DNA of 7,556 nucleotides, from assembly GCA_943325425.2 (NCBI GenBank), contig CALPPJ020000054.1, positions 1 to 7,556 on the forward strand, given 5' to 3'. Below are positions 1 to 6,456 of this stretch, piece by piece. The notes beneath the pieces were generated by a model. That model saw only the letters and a program-made list of their open reading frames with translations, had not been told where the DNA came from and made no database searches. A program made the translations under genes and the position numbers. The DNA comes from Bifidobacterium breve. GTDB taxonomy: Bacteria > Actinomycetota > Acidimicrobiia > Acidimicrobiales > Ilumatobacteraceae. Position 1 is the first letter of the stretch; every line of letters starts with the position of its first letter.

Positions 1-470
1 ACATCCTTGGCCTTCACAAGAAATTGTTCGGGCGAGTTTCTGAATTGAACGAACTCAACGTTCGGGTGCAATGGATTGGTCGCCCCTTTGATGACGCTGC
101 TGCCCGCACCCCGACATATGTACAACGCGCGATTCGAAAAGCTATTTCTGATACAGCCCAAAACACGGGAATGACGTTGACGGTCGCCTTTGACTATGGC
201 AGCCGCACCGAGATCGCTCACGCTGCTCGGCGTGTAGTTGGTAACCACCAGATACCCACTGTGGCTTCGATGACGCAAGCCATGTACATACCAGATATGC
301 CCCATGGTGATGTTCTGGTGCGAACGTCAGGTGAAACCCGGATATCAAACTTCTTGTTATGGCAGGCCGCCGGATCGCCTAGCTATTTCACTGACAATGC
401 TTGGCCAGATTTTACAGAAGAAGACCTTGATGAAGCGATTGCCCTCGCTCACAAGTTGCATTCGCACTAA
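1..470 (+). CDS. uppS: Polyprenyl diphosphate synthase (cis-prenyltransferase, UppS family), 5' part missing
   Basis: Cis-prenyltransferases add isopentenyl units to an allylic diphosphate to make the lipid carrier of peptidoglycan and other wall polymers; they work at the inner face of the membrane. The frame is open from base 3 to the TAA at 468-470, giving 155 residues of a protein usually about 230-260 long. The N-terminus with the catalytic Asp lies outside the window. Visible family blocks are NTGMTLTVAFDYGSR, then RTSGETRISNFLLWQ (from base 321), whose Arg and Ser residues bind the isopentenyl diphosphate, then WPDF (from base 402) followed by the acidic metal-binding region. The Leu codon TTG at base 24 is internal, not a start. 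The tail after WPDF is short and lacks the Arg-rich end seen in many homologues. The family is certain. Product chain length (short, C50 or C55) cannot be told, because actinobacteria often carry two paralogues. Confidence 0.93.
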   Translation, partial: ILGLHKKLFGRVSELNELNVRVQWIGRPFDDAAARTPTYVQRAIRKAISDTAQNTGMTLTVAFDYGSRTEIAHAARRVVGNHQIPTVASMTQAMYIPDMPHGDVLVRTSGETRISNFLLWQAAGSPSYFTDNAWPDFTEEDLDEAIALAHKLHSH

Positions 471-597
471 ATCACTCGTCAAACCCTTGACCGTGATTAC
501 CCAACTGTGAGACAGGCCTGAAGTACGGTGGCGGTCTGTGTCTGTCCCTCGTTCCAAGATAAACGTGACCTAAGCGCTTGAAATCGCTACGACGGCA
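471..597. other. Spacer between uppS and dinG, no gene seen
   Basis: These 127 bases hold no open frame that looks coding apart from the short family-like stretch at 574-597 just upstream of the helicase start. A TTGACC at 487-492 resembles a -35 box and TACGGT at 524-529 resembles an actinobacterial -10 box, but they are 31 bases apart and so do not form one promoter. CAGGCCTG at 513-520 is a perfect 8-bp palindrome. No convincing terminator follows uppS, so read-through into dinG is possible. Confidence 0.5.
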
Positions 598-2466
598 TTG
601 CCGCATTCAGAGTCACGTCCAGGCCAAAAGGAAATGGCCCATGAAGTGGCCGAAGCTCTTGCCGAAGGTAAACACCTCATCGTTCAAGCAGGCACGGGTA
701 CAGGCAAAACAATCGCCTATCTCGTTCCTGCCATCGTTGTTGGAAAAAAGACTGTCGTTACTACCGCAACAAAAGCCTTGCAGGATCAACTGGCCAATAA
801 GGACTTGCCTTTTCTCGTCAAAGAACTCAGTTCATATGTCAACCGATCGGTAACTTTTGCAGTTTTGAAAGGTCGCAGCAACTACATCTGCCGACAACGA
901 CTAGCCGAACTCAACGGTGAAGCCGACAAAAAAAGTCGCAAAAATGATTCGCCGACGTTGTTGGAAGTTGATGAAATGTCTCAATCGGTTCGACGCGAAA
1001 TCGAACTCATTTCGGAGTGGGTCAAGACAACAAAGAGTGGCGATATGGCTGAGATCTCGTGGTCGCCATCAGATCGCGCCATGAAAGCAGTCAGTGTTGG
1101 CAGTGATGAATGTCCGGGGGCCCGCCGATGCCCCCTGGGCGGAACTTGCTTTTCTGAAATCGCTCGTTTCAAAGCCAGTGAGGCCGACATCGTCGTCGTA
1201 AATACTCATTTGTACGGACTTCATGTCGCTTCAGGCGGACAGCTTTTGCCAGAACACGAAGTTCTCATCGTTGATGAGGCTCACGGCCTTGAAGACATCA
1301 TGAGCGATACCGTCGGAATCTCGCTGCACGCCGGAAACTTCAATTTCTTCGCCGGGGTCGTGAAGCGCATCATCGCCGATCCCAAAGTGATCAGTGACAT
1401 CGTCAACATAGGCATGATGCTGGACGAAGTTTTGTCCCCTACCCACGGTCAAAGAATTTCGGCGCCGCTCCCGTTAGAGATCACCGCGGTCTTGGCCGAA
1501 GGTCGCCGCATTGTGGCGCGCATCCTGGATGTTTTGCGCGCTATTGAAACCAAAGATGACGACAGCAACCAACGCAAACTTCGGGCCCAGACCTTGGCGT
1601 CGCGACTCGCCGACACCATCGACGTTGCGCTCAAAACCGATGAAACTTACGTTCCGTATGTATCGGGAACCGTTGATCATCCGAAACTTGATATCGCTCC
1701 ACTTGATGTTGGTCCGGTACTTGATGCTGGGGTGTGGCAGAAGACAACCGCCATTTTGACCAGCGCAACAGTTCCTAACAAGATGGCCGAGCGAATCGGA
1801 TTACCAGTCTCTCGTACCCGTATGTGCAATGTCGAAAGTCCTTTCGACTATCAATCAAATGCAGTTCTCTACTGTGCCAAACATCTTCCGAATCCCAATT
1901 CTACCGATTTCACCAAGTTGATGCACGATGAGCTCTTTCATCTGATCGCTGCCGCCGGAGGACGAACACTGGCTCTATTTACGAGTTACCGCGCTCTTGA
2001 CCTGGCCGTTGAAGCTATGCGTAAACGTTTGCCCAATACAATTTTGTCGCAACGTGAATATCAGAAAACGCAACTTGTCAAACTGTTCTCCGAAGATGAA
2101 TCCTCTTGCCTCTTCGCCACATCGGGCTTCTTTCAAGGAATTGATATACCCGGACGGACCCTGTCACTGGTCACTATTGACCGCATTCCCTTTCCCCGTC
2201 CCGATGATCCGCTCTTGAGCGCTCGCCGTGACGCGATTGGTGATCGCGCGTTTCGGGAAATTGATCTTCCTCGAGCGGCAACACTGCTCGCTCAAGCAAC
2301 CGGGCGATTGATCCGAAACGCCACTGACCGCGGTGTCGTCGCGGTCTTTGATCCTCGACTCGGCAATGCCGGATATCGACGCGACATCTTGGAGTCGATG
2401 CCGCCCATGCGGAAATCAGTTGACCGCGCCGAGGTTGAAGAATTCCTCAAAACCATTACCCGCTGA
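598..2466 (+). CDS. dinG: DinG-type ATP-dependent DNA helicase (XPD-like superfamily 2, Fe-S)
   Basis: DinG helicases unwind DNA 5' to 3', including R-loops and damaged or stalled forks, in the cytoplasm. From TTG 598 the 622-residue product shows the motifs in order: Q-motif RPGQ (7-10), Walker A AGTGTGKT (31-38), Cys98 plus Cys172, Cys178 and Cys184 spaced as for a 4Fe-4S cluster, DEAH (226-229), LTSATV (387-392), SGFFQGIDIPG (509-519) and QATGRLIR (566-573). There is no N-terminal exonuclease domain, so it is like E. coli DinG/YoaA and mycobacterial Rv1329c (664 residues). The start is uncertain. ATG 634 would remove the Q-motif, while upstream in-frame codons 574-597 read ALEIATTALP-like family sequence but are closed by TAA at 571-573. 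TTG 598 has no clear ribosome site. It converges with the response regulator gene, only 4 bases apart. Confidence 0.93.
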   Translation: MPHSESRPGQKEMAHEVAEALAEGKHLIVQAGTGTGKTIAYLVPAIVVGKKTVVTTATKALQDQLANKDLPFLVKELSSYVNRSVTFAVLKGRSNYICRQRLAELNGEADKKSRKNDSPTLLEVDEMSQSVRREIELISEWVKTTKSGDMAEISWSPSDRAMKAVSVGSDECPGARRCPLGGTCFSEIARFKASEADIVVVNTHLYGLHVASGGQLLPEHEVLIVDEAHGLEDIMSDTVGISLHAGNFNFFAGVVKRIIADPKVISDIVNIGMMLDEVLSPTHGQRISAPLPLEITAVLAEGRRIVARILDVLRAIETKDDDSNQRKLRAQTLASRLADTIDVALKTDETYVPYVSGTVDHPKLDIAPLDVGPVLDAGVWQKTTAILTSATVPNKMAERIGLPVSRTRMCNVESPFDYQSNAVLYCAKHLPNPNSTDFTKLMHDELFHLIAAAGGRTLALFTSYRALDLAVEAMRKRLPNTILSQREYQKTQLVKLFSEDESSCLFATSGFFQGIDIPGRTLSLVTIDRIPFPRPDDPLLSARRDAIGDRAFREIDLPRAATLLAQATGRLIRNATDRGVVAVFDPRLGNAGYRRDILESMPPMRKSVDRAEVEEFLKTITR

Positions 2467-2470
2467 ACTT

Positions 2471-3172
2471 TTAGCCAGTCGGCATTAATCGATAACCAAT
2501 ACCTCGAACGGTGAGAATCAGTTTCGGATCGTCGGGATGATCTTCAATTTTCACTCTCAAACGTCGAACATGTGCGTCCACTAATCGACTATCGCCCAAA
2601 TAGTCATAGCCCCACACTCGTTCAAGTAACTGATCACGAGATAACACCACATTGGGATGATCAGCGAATTCGCAGAGCAAATTGAATTCGGTTTTGGTCA
2701 GAGAGAGTTCTTGTCCACCTTTGAAAACAAGTCCTTGCTCCCGTCGAAGATCGATGTCGCCCATGATTTCGCTTGATCCACTGCCAACAGAAACATTCTG
2801 TAATTGAGCTCGACGCAAATGAGCGCGAACTCTCGCGGCCAATTCTTTGGGTACGACCGGTTTCGTCACGTAATCGTCGGCTCCGGCTTCGAGACCCGCC
2901 ACCATGTCTTGAGTGTCGGTTTGAGCGGTCACCATGACGATGGGGACGATCGACATGGCGCGCAGAGCTCGACATACATCGAAACCCGACATATCGGGCA
3001 GGCGGATGTCGAGCAGAACCAGATCAGGTTCATTCGCATGAAATGCCGCCAAACCCGAACGACCATCTGGCGCCTCGCTAACGGTGTAACCCTCATCTTC
3101 AAGTACTAATCGCAACGCCAAACGGATCTGATCGTCATCTTCGATGAAAAGCAAGGTATTCACTTCCGACAT
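2471..3172 (-). CDS. OmpR/PhoB-family response regulator, MtrA-like
   Basis: A 233-residue DNA-binding regulator activated by phosphorylation from a sensor kinase. The receiver domain (about 6-120) has the acidic pocket Glu11-Asp14, phospho-acceptor Asp55, switch Thr82 and Lys104. The winged-helix output domain (about 136-230) carries VWGYDYLGDSRLVDAHVRRL and ends in TVRGIGYR, close to actinobacterial MtrA. The ATG start is supported by a good AAAGGTGA ribosome site six bases upstream. The likely partner kinase lies on the opposite strand across a 270-bp spacer, followed by a GerMN lipoprotein, the same gene set as mtrA-mtrB-lpqB, which in mycobacteria and streptomycetes links cell division and wall metabolism. 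Assignment to the family is certain. Orthology with MtrA, rather than RegX3/PhoP-type paralogues, is an inference from the output-domain sequence and the neighbours. No gene or obvious terminator separates its 3' end from dinG. Confidence 0.95.
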   Translation of the reverse strand: MSEVNTLLFIEDDDQIRLALRLVLEDEGYTVSEAPDGRSGLAAFHANEPDLVLLDIRLPDMSGFDVCRALRAMSIVPIVMVTAQTDTQDMVAGLEAGADDYVTKPVVPKELAARVRAHLRRAQLQNVSVGSGSSEIMGDIDLRREQGLVFKGGQELSLTKTEFNLLCEFADHPNVVLSRDQLLERVWGYDYLGDSRLVDAHVRRLRVKIEDHPDDPKLILTVRGIGYRLMPTG

Positions 3173-3178
3173 TCTTGC

Positions 3179-3186
3179 TCACCTTT
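3179..3186 (-). promoter_or_regulatory. Ribosome binding site of the response regulator gene
   Basis: Read on the minus strand this is AAAGGTGA, six bases before the ATG. It is one of the two clearest Shine-Dalgarno sites in the window, and it fixes the start of the regulator. Confidence 0.8.
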
Positions 3187-3260
3187 TCACTTTGTTACAC
3201 AAAACGCACACTATTCACATCGTCCCTTCACATTGATCCGTGAAACTGAACCTCGTTCAC
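3186..3260. promoter_or_regulatory. Cluster of TTCAC repeats, candidate operator
   Basis: On the plus strand TTCAC occurs at 3186-3190, 3214-3218, 3227-3231 and 3256-3260, with one inverted copy (GTGAA) at 3240-3244. The middle two are extended to the 7-mer TTCACAT, 13 bases apart start to start, and GTTACAC lies at 3194-3200. OmpR-family regulators bind short direct repeats, and reported MtrA sites contain GTCACA/GTTAC-like words, so autoregulation is plausible. That link is inference. The repeats themselves are seen directly. Confidence 0.4.
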
Positions 3261-3318
3261 GCTGGTTCGTCAGAGGTCGTCCTCCCCCTGATCTCTGATG
3301 GCCAGCGGAACCCAATCT

Positions 3319-3355
3319 TCGCCCGACTCGCCGGCCTCCGGCCCGAGTCGGGCGA
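3319..3355. repeat. Perfect 12-bp inverted repeat (GC-rich hairpin)
   Basis: TCGCCCGACTCG (3319-3330) pairs perfectly with CGAGTCGGGCGA (3344-3355). The 13-base centre is itself able to pair (GGCC/GGCC around TCC). On the plus strand it is followed by ATTTCTATTC, mildly T-rich but not a clean poly-T run; on the minus strand no T-run follows. It lies in the spacer between divergent genes, so it is not at the end of any gene seen here. It could be an mRNA leader structure, a transcription blocker or a protein site. Confidence 0.75.
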
Positions 3356-3442
3356 TTTCTATTCTCGGACGAAGGGTCCTAACCTTCAAATTGCTCCTCA
3401 CTTCCGCTGCTTTCGGACAGTGCGGCCCACATAAGGCAAGAT

Positions 3443-4834
3443 ATGTCTGTGCGCATCACTCAACGGATCAGAAACCTCAGTCTGCGCAGTCGCGTTACTT
3501 TGCTTTTCTTGATGACTGGACTAGTGGCCGCACTACTGCTTTCGGGTGCGAGCTACCTCACGGCGAGGTCATATTTGTTACAGCAACGCGAAGAAATTGT
3601 AGAACGGCAAGCCTTCAACAACGCCCAACTCATTCGCACTCAGTTAAGAACTCGGCGAAGTGAGGCATTTGAGTTGATCTCTGGAATTCGCACTGAGTCA
3701 AATGGGTTTGCCGTCTTACATTTGTCGCCCGAAGACCTGTATTTTTCGCAAGATATTCTCAACACCCAAACTTTGCTTCCTTCTGAATTAGTCTCTGCGA
3801 CCCTTCAGGGAATCACCTCCCGCCAACGTTTCTCGATAGATGGTGAACCATTTATTGCGATGGGCGTCTCCATCAACGAGATCAATGCGCAGTACTTCGA
3901 AGCGTTTCCGCTCAGCGACGAAGAGCGTACGTTGACAATCATTGGTTCAACTTTGCTGGTGGGCATCTTGGTCGTCGGATCCTTGTCTTCGTTGGTCGGA
4001 CTGTGGGTCAGTCGGCGCCTAATGAGACCCCTCGAACGGGTGAGCGAGGCAGCCAGCGAGATCGCTGAAGGAGGTCTTGATACCCGCCTTGAACACGAGT
4101 CTGATCCTGACCTTTCGCGACTCGTCAACTCTTTCAACGAAATGGCCGATGCAGTACAAACCAGAATTGAGCGTGAGGTTCGTTTTGCCTCAGATGTCAG
4201 TCATGAACTGAGATCGCCAATTACAGCCCTGGCAGCTGCGGTTGAAGTGCTTGATGCCAGACGCGCCGACTTATCCGACCGCACCCAACAGGCCCTTGAT
4301 GTCGTGGTCTCACAAATACGTCGCTTCGATCAGATGGTTCTTGACTTACTTGAACTCTCGAGACTTGACGTCGGCATCACCGAAGTTCATCGTGAAGAAG
4401 TTGATCTCGTTCCTTTCATCACCCGAATCGCCGCGCGATACGGCGTTGAAGATATTCGCATTGATGTCCTTCAGAACTCCGACAGTGTGATCAAAATTGA
4501 TAAGCGACGCTTTGAGCGGATCATGGCGAACTTATTGGAGAACGCCCGGCTACACGGCGGCGGAGTGACCAAAATTGAGATTGAGTCGTTGCCGCATGGA
4601 CCAACCCGAGTTTCCGTTGAGGATTCTGGTCCAGGCGTTGCACAAAGTGAACGGGTGCGAATCTTTGAAAGGTTCGCACGGGGCTCAGCTGGTCGAAGTC
4701 GTGCCGGCGGAACTGGTCTTGGGTTAGCTCTCGTGGCCGAACATGCCCGAGCACACGGTGGATCCGCATGGGTTGAAGATGCGACTACTGGAGGCGCGAA
4801 ATTCGTTGTTGAATTCCCTGGGGAGAACACATGA
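3443..4834 (+). CDS. HAMP-domain sensor histidine kinase, MtrB-like
   Basis: A membrane kinase that senses an envelope signal and phosphorylates a response regulator, most likely the divergent MtrA-like one. The 463 residues run: basic N-terminus, transmembrane helix about 18-40, extracytoplasmic sensor region about 41-163, second helix about 165-189, HAMP about 190-242, then the dimerisation domain with phospho-His254 in SHELRSP. The ATPase domain follows with N-box NLLENARLHG (363-372), G1 DSGPG (394-398), F-box (around 408-411) and G2 GGTGLGLAL (422-430). All catalytic boxes are intact. The sensor region is small and not recognised as a known ligand-binding fold. The last codons overlap the start of the lipoprotein gene (ATGA), so the two are co-translated. 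MtrB proteins are longer (about 567 residues in M. tuberculosis), so the MtrB link rests mainly on context. Confidence 0.94.
   Translation: MSVRITQRIRNLSLRSRVTLLFLMTGLVAALLLSGASYLTARSYLLQQREEIVERQAFNNAQLIRTQLRTRRSEAFELISGIRTESNGFAVLHLSPEDLYFSQDILNTQTLLPSELVSATLQGITSRQRFSIDGEPFIAMGVSINEINAQYFEAFPLSDEERTLTIIGSTLLVGILVVGSLSSLVGLWVSRRLMRPLERVSEAASEIAEGGLDTRLEHESDPDLSRLVNSFNEMADAVQTRIEREVRFASDVSHELRSPITALAAAVEVLDARRADLSDRTQQALDVVVSQIRRFDQMVLDLLELSRLDVGITEVHREEVDLVPFITRIAARYGVEDIRIDVLQNSDSVIKIDKRRFERIMANLLENARLHGGGVTKIEIESLPHGPTRVSVEDSGPGVAQSERVRIFERFARGSAGRSRAGGTGLGLALVAEHARAHGGSAWVEDATTGGAKFVVEFPGENT
4820..4825 (+). promoter_or_regulatory. Ribosome binding site of the lipoprotein gene inside the kinase gene
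   Basis: GGGGAG lies five bases before the ATG at 4831, which overlaps the kinase stop codon as ATGA. This supports the chosen lipoprotein start and translational coupling of the pair. Confidence 0.7.
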
Positions 4835-5487
4835 ATCGGTCTGCCAACTTCTTTGTCCGAACTCTTTTACCCATGAGCCTCCTCTTTGCCGGGTGCTCAA
4901 TCCCAGGTAGCGGTGAAGTCAAATCGGTTGACCCCAACAAAATTCCCTATGACCTCAATGCAACAACAACCAGTTCGCCACCAACGACAGTTCCAGCTAC
5001 GACAACAACACTTCCTGTGATCGAAACCACAACAACGATTTCTTCAACCATTCCGATTGAAGTAGTAAGTATGTTCTTTGTCGCAGGAACTCAAGTGGTT
5101 CCCATCGATCGCCTACTTTTGAGTCCCGCCGCCGCTCCACAGGTTTTGGCAGCGCTCGCCGAGGGTACGCCAGAGGGTGATGCCGCAGCTGGCCTACGAA
5201 GCGCCCTGCCCATCGACTTCGCGGCCCAGGTGACAGTTGAACGCGGTATCGCAACGGTCGTTTTGCCTGCGACCTTCATCACCGATTTGCCGGGCGGGGA
5301 GCAACGTCTAGCGATCGCGCAGATCGTCCTCACATTGACTCAACAATCAGGAGTGGGTCAGGTCCGTTTTACCAGTAACAACGAGCCCCAAGCGGTGCCT
5401 AGAGGTCGTGGCGACCTATCAGGCCCTGGCGAAACTGTCGCCTGTGACGACTACGCCAACCTTTTGCCGAGCAATTTCTCTTGTTAG
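4831..5487 (+). CDS. GerMN-domain lipoprotein, short LpqB-like protein
   Basis: A 218-residue predicted surface lipoprotein. The signal peptide ends in LLFAGC, making Cys22 the lipidation site (Phe at -3 is less usual). A threonine/proline-rich linker follows at about 44-75, typical of exported actinobacterial proteins, then one GerMN domain at about 76-190, with the family blocks RLLLSPAAAPQVLAAL, GLRSALP and QRLAIAQIVLTLTQQSGVGQVRF. GerMN domains occur in spore protein GerM and in LpqB, which binds and modulates the MtrB sensor in actinobacteria. Overlap with the kinase gene suggests the same job here. Unlike LpqB (about 580 residues) it has no C-terminal beta-propeller. Two cysteines close to the C-terminus (205 and 218, the last residue) could form a disulfide. 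The domain is confident; the accessory role to the kinase is inferred from gene order. Confidence 0.88.
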   Translation: MNRSANFFVRTLLPMSLLFAGCSIPGSGEVKSVDPNKIPYDLNATTTSSPPTTVPATTTTLPVIETTTTISSTIPIEVVSMFFVAGTQVVPIDRLLLSPAAAPQVLAALAEGTPEGDAAAGLRSALPIDFAAQVTVERGIATVVLPATFITDLPGGEQRLAIAQIVLTLTQQSGVGQVRFTSNNEPQAVPRGRGDLSGPGETVACDDYANLLPSNFSC

Positions 5488-5501
5488 AACTGTTGCATCG
5501 T

Positions 5502-6341
5502 TCAGTAACCCAAACGTTGAACTCGGTCAGGCTTCCGTTGCCAGTCTTTATCTACCTTGACGTGAAGCTCGATGAATACACCAGGCGGTAATTGTTGACG
5601 AACTGCAGTGCCCACCATTTTGAGCACGGCACCACCCTTACCAATGACCATTCCTTTTTGACTTTCACGTTCAACAATTATTTCGCAACGAATTCGGGGC
5701 CATTCCCATTCAGTCACGACAGTCGCAATTGAATACGGGAGTTCGTCATGAGTGGCGGCCAACAGCTGTTCGCGCACAAGCTCGGCGACAAAGTCGGCTT
5801 CTGGAAGATCACTCACGACATCATCGGGGTAATACATCGGTCCTTCGGGCATACGTTCCAAAATGTGAGCGACCAATTCGGCGACCCCATGACCAGACTT
5901 TGCCGAGACCGGAAAATAGGCCAGCGCGTCAAGACCCGAGGACGCGATGAGATGATTCACAACTTGCTTCTTGCTAGCGACATCGGTTTTGTTGACGACC
6001 ACGATTGTCTTTGACAGATCAAGTCGATCGGCAACCCATTTGTCGCCTGAACCAAACGGCATTGTGGCATCGAGCACTAAGCAGGCCACATCAACGTCGC
6101 TGATGCTTTCCAGGGCTGCCGCATTCACACGATCACCAAGTGCACTCACGGGTTTGTGCAGACCCGGAGTATCCACGAACACAATCTGACTATCTGGACG
6201 AGTTAAAACTCCACGGACTTGACGACGGGTGGTCTGTGGCTTGTCCGAGACAATGGAAATCTTCTTTCCACAAATAGCGTTGACGAGGGTCGACTTACCG
6301 ACGTTGGGACGACCAACCAGAGTGACAAATCCAGAGCGCAT
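5502..6341 (-). CDS. era: GTPase Era, ribosome small-subunit assembly
   Basis: Era binds the 3' end of 16S rRNA and helps 30S subunit maturation, linking ribosome assembly with growth. The 279-residue protein has the GTPase domain with G1 GRPNVGKS (10-17), the switch region with TTRR (37-40), G3 DTPG (57-60), G4 NKTD (117-120) and G5 SAK (146-148). A C-terminal KH RNA-binding domain follows, with VERESQK (223-229), the GKGG loop (234-237) and the usual LGY ending. It is complete, near the family's usual length of about 300. A TAGCGT that fits a -10 box lies nine bases upstream of the ATG, suggesting a very short leader. It stands alone here: upstream is a divergent gene and downstream it converges with the lipoprotein gene, 14 bases apart, not next to ybeY, corC or recO as is common. 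Confidence 0.97.
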   Translation of the reverse strand: MRSGFVTLVGRPNVGKSTLVNAICGKKISIVSDKPQTTRRQVRGVLTRPDSQIVFVDTPGLHKPVSALGDRVNAAALESISDVDVACLVLDATMPFGSGDKWVADRLDLSKTIVVVNKTDVASKKQVVNHLIASSGLDALAYFPVSAKSGHGVAELVAHILERMPEGPMYYPDDVVSDLPEADFVAELVREQLLAATHDELPYSIATVVTEWEWPRIRCEIIVERESQKGMVIGKGGAVLKMVGTAVRQQLPPGVFIELHVKVDKDWQRKPDRVQRLGY

Positions 6342-6368
6342 TCGTCTTTCACGCTACCGCCACCATTG

Positions 6369-6383
6369 TCTCAACGATTGAGA
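6369..6383. repeat. Short perfect hairpin, 6-bp arms and 3-base loop
   Basis: TCTCAA, loop CGA, then TTGAGA form a perfect small stem-loop 27 bases upstream of the era start. No T-run follows on either strand, so it is unlikely to be a terminator. It may be an operator or may be chance. Confidence 0.45.
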
Positions 6384-6393
6384 TAAGTCAGAC

Positions 6394-6430
6394 AACCGAC
6401 CAAGTCCCAAGTGATGTGACATGGTCGGTT
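6394..6430. repeat. Inverted repeat with 9-bp arms before the membrane-protein gene
   Basis: AACCGACCA (6394-6402) pairs perfectly with TGGTCGGTT (6422-6430) around a 19-base loop, and pairing can continue outward past one bulged A. On the plus strand it is followed by AGTTGTTTTG, so it looks like a factor-independent terminator. However, no plus-strand gene ends nearby, which makes an operator or leader structure equally likely. Confidence 0.55.
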
Positions 6431-6456
6431 AGTTGTTTTGTGGCACTCTTGACCGT

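Larger units (their letters stand above)
3173..3442. promoter_or_regulatory. Divergent spacer between regulator and kinase genes
   Basis: This 270-bp gap must hold the promoters of both the leftward regulator gene and the rightward kinase-lipoprotein pair. Near the regulator are several TTCAC words; in the middle is a perfect 12-bp inverted repeat. Nearer the kinase are a small GAAGG/CCTTC repeat (3371-3387) and a TAACCT (3380-3385) that fits the TANNNT -10 pattern for the kinase, without a recognisable -35. A weak AAGGCAAG ribosome site precedes the kinase ATG. The short open frames crossing the gap show no family likeness and I take them as non-coding. Confidence 0.65.
6342..6456. promoter_or_regulatory. 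Divergent spacer between era and the membrane-protein gene
   Basis: A 115-base gap that must hold both promoters. It contains two separate inverted repeats, listed individually, and a T-rich stretch at 6432-6440. The membrane-protein start has no Shine-Dalgarno site; CACTCT (6444-6449) sits seven bases before the ATG where a -10 box of a leaderless gene would be, but it is a poor match to TANNNT. No gene is seen in the gap. Confidence 0.5.

Noticed and set aside
487..529. TTGACC and TACGGT as one promoter for dinG
   Set aside because: The two boxes are 31 bases apart, far beyond the usual 16-19, so they cannot act together.
2804..3109. Plus-strand open frame of 101 codons opposite the response regulator
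   Set aside because: It lies entirely antisense to a well-supported gene and its composition follows from the regulator's codons.
3240..3434. Open frame of 64 codons in the divergent spacer
   Set aside because: It starts with GTG, has no ribosome site, crosses the 12-bp inverted repeat and shows no domain-like composition. It is more likely chance.
4471..4830. Minus-strand open frame of 119 codons opposite the kinase
   Set aside because: Antisense shadow of the kinase ATPase domain; no family likeness and no ribosome site.
4950..5055. ACA/ACC/ACG-rich stretch resembling a microsatellite
   Set aside because: It encodes the threonine-rich linker of the lipoprotein with mixed codons. The repetition is explained by the protein and there is no exact tandem unit.
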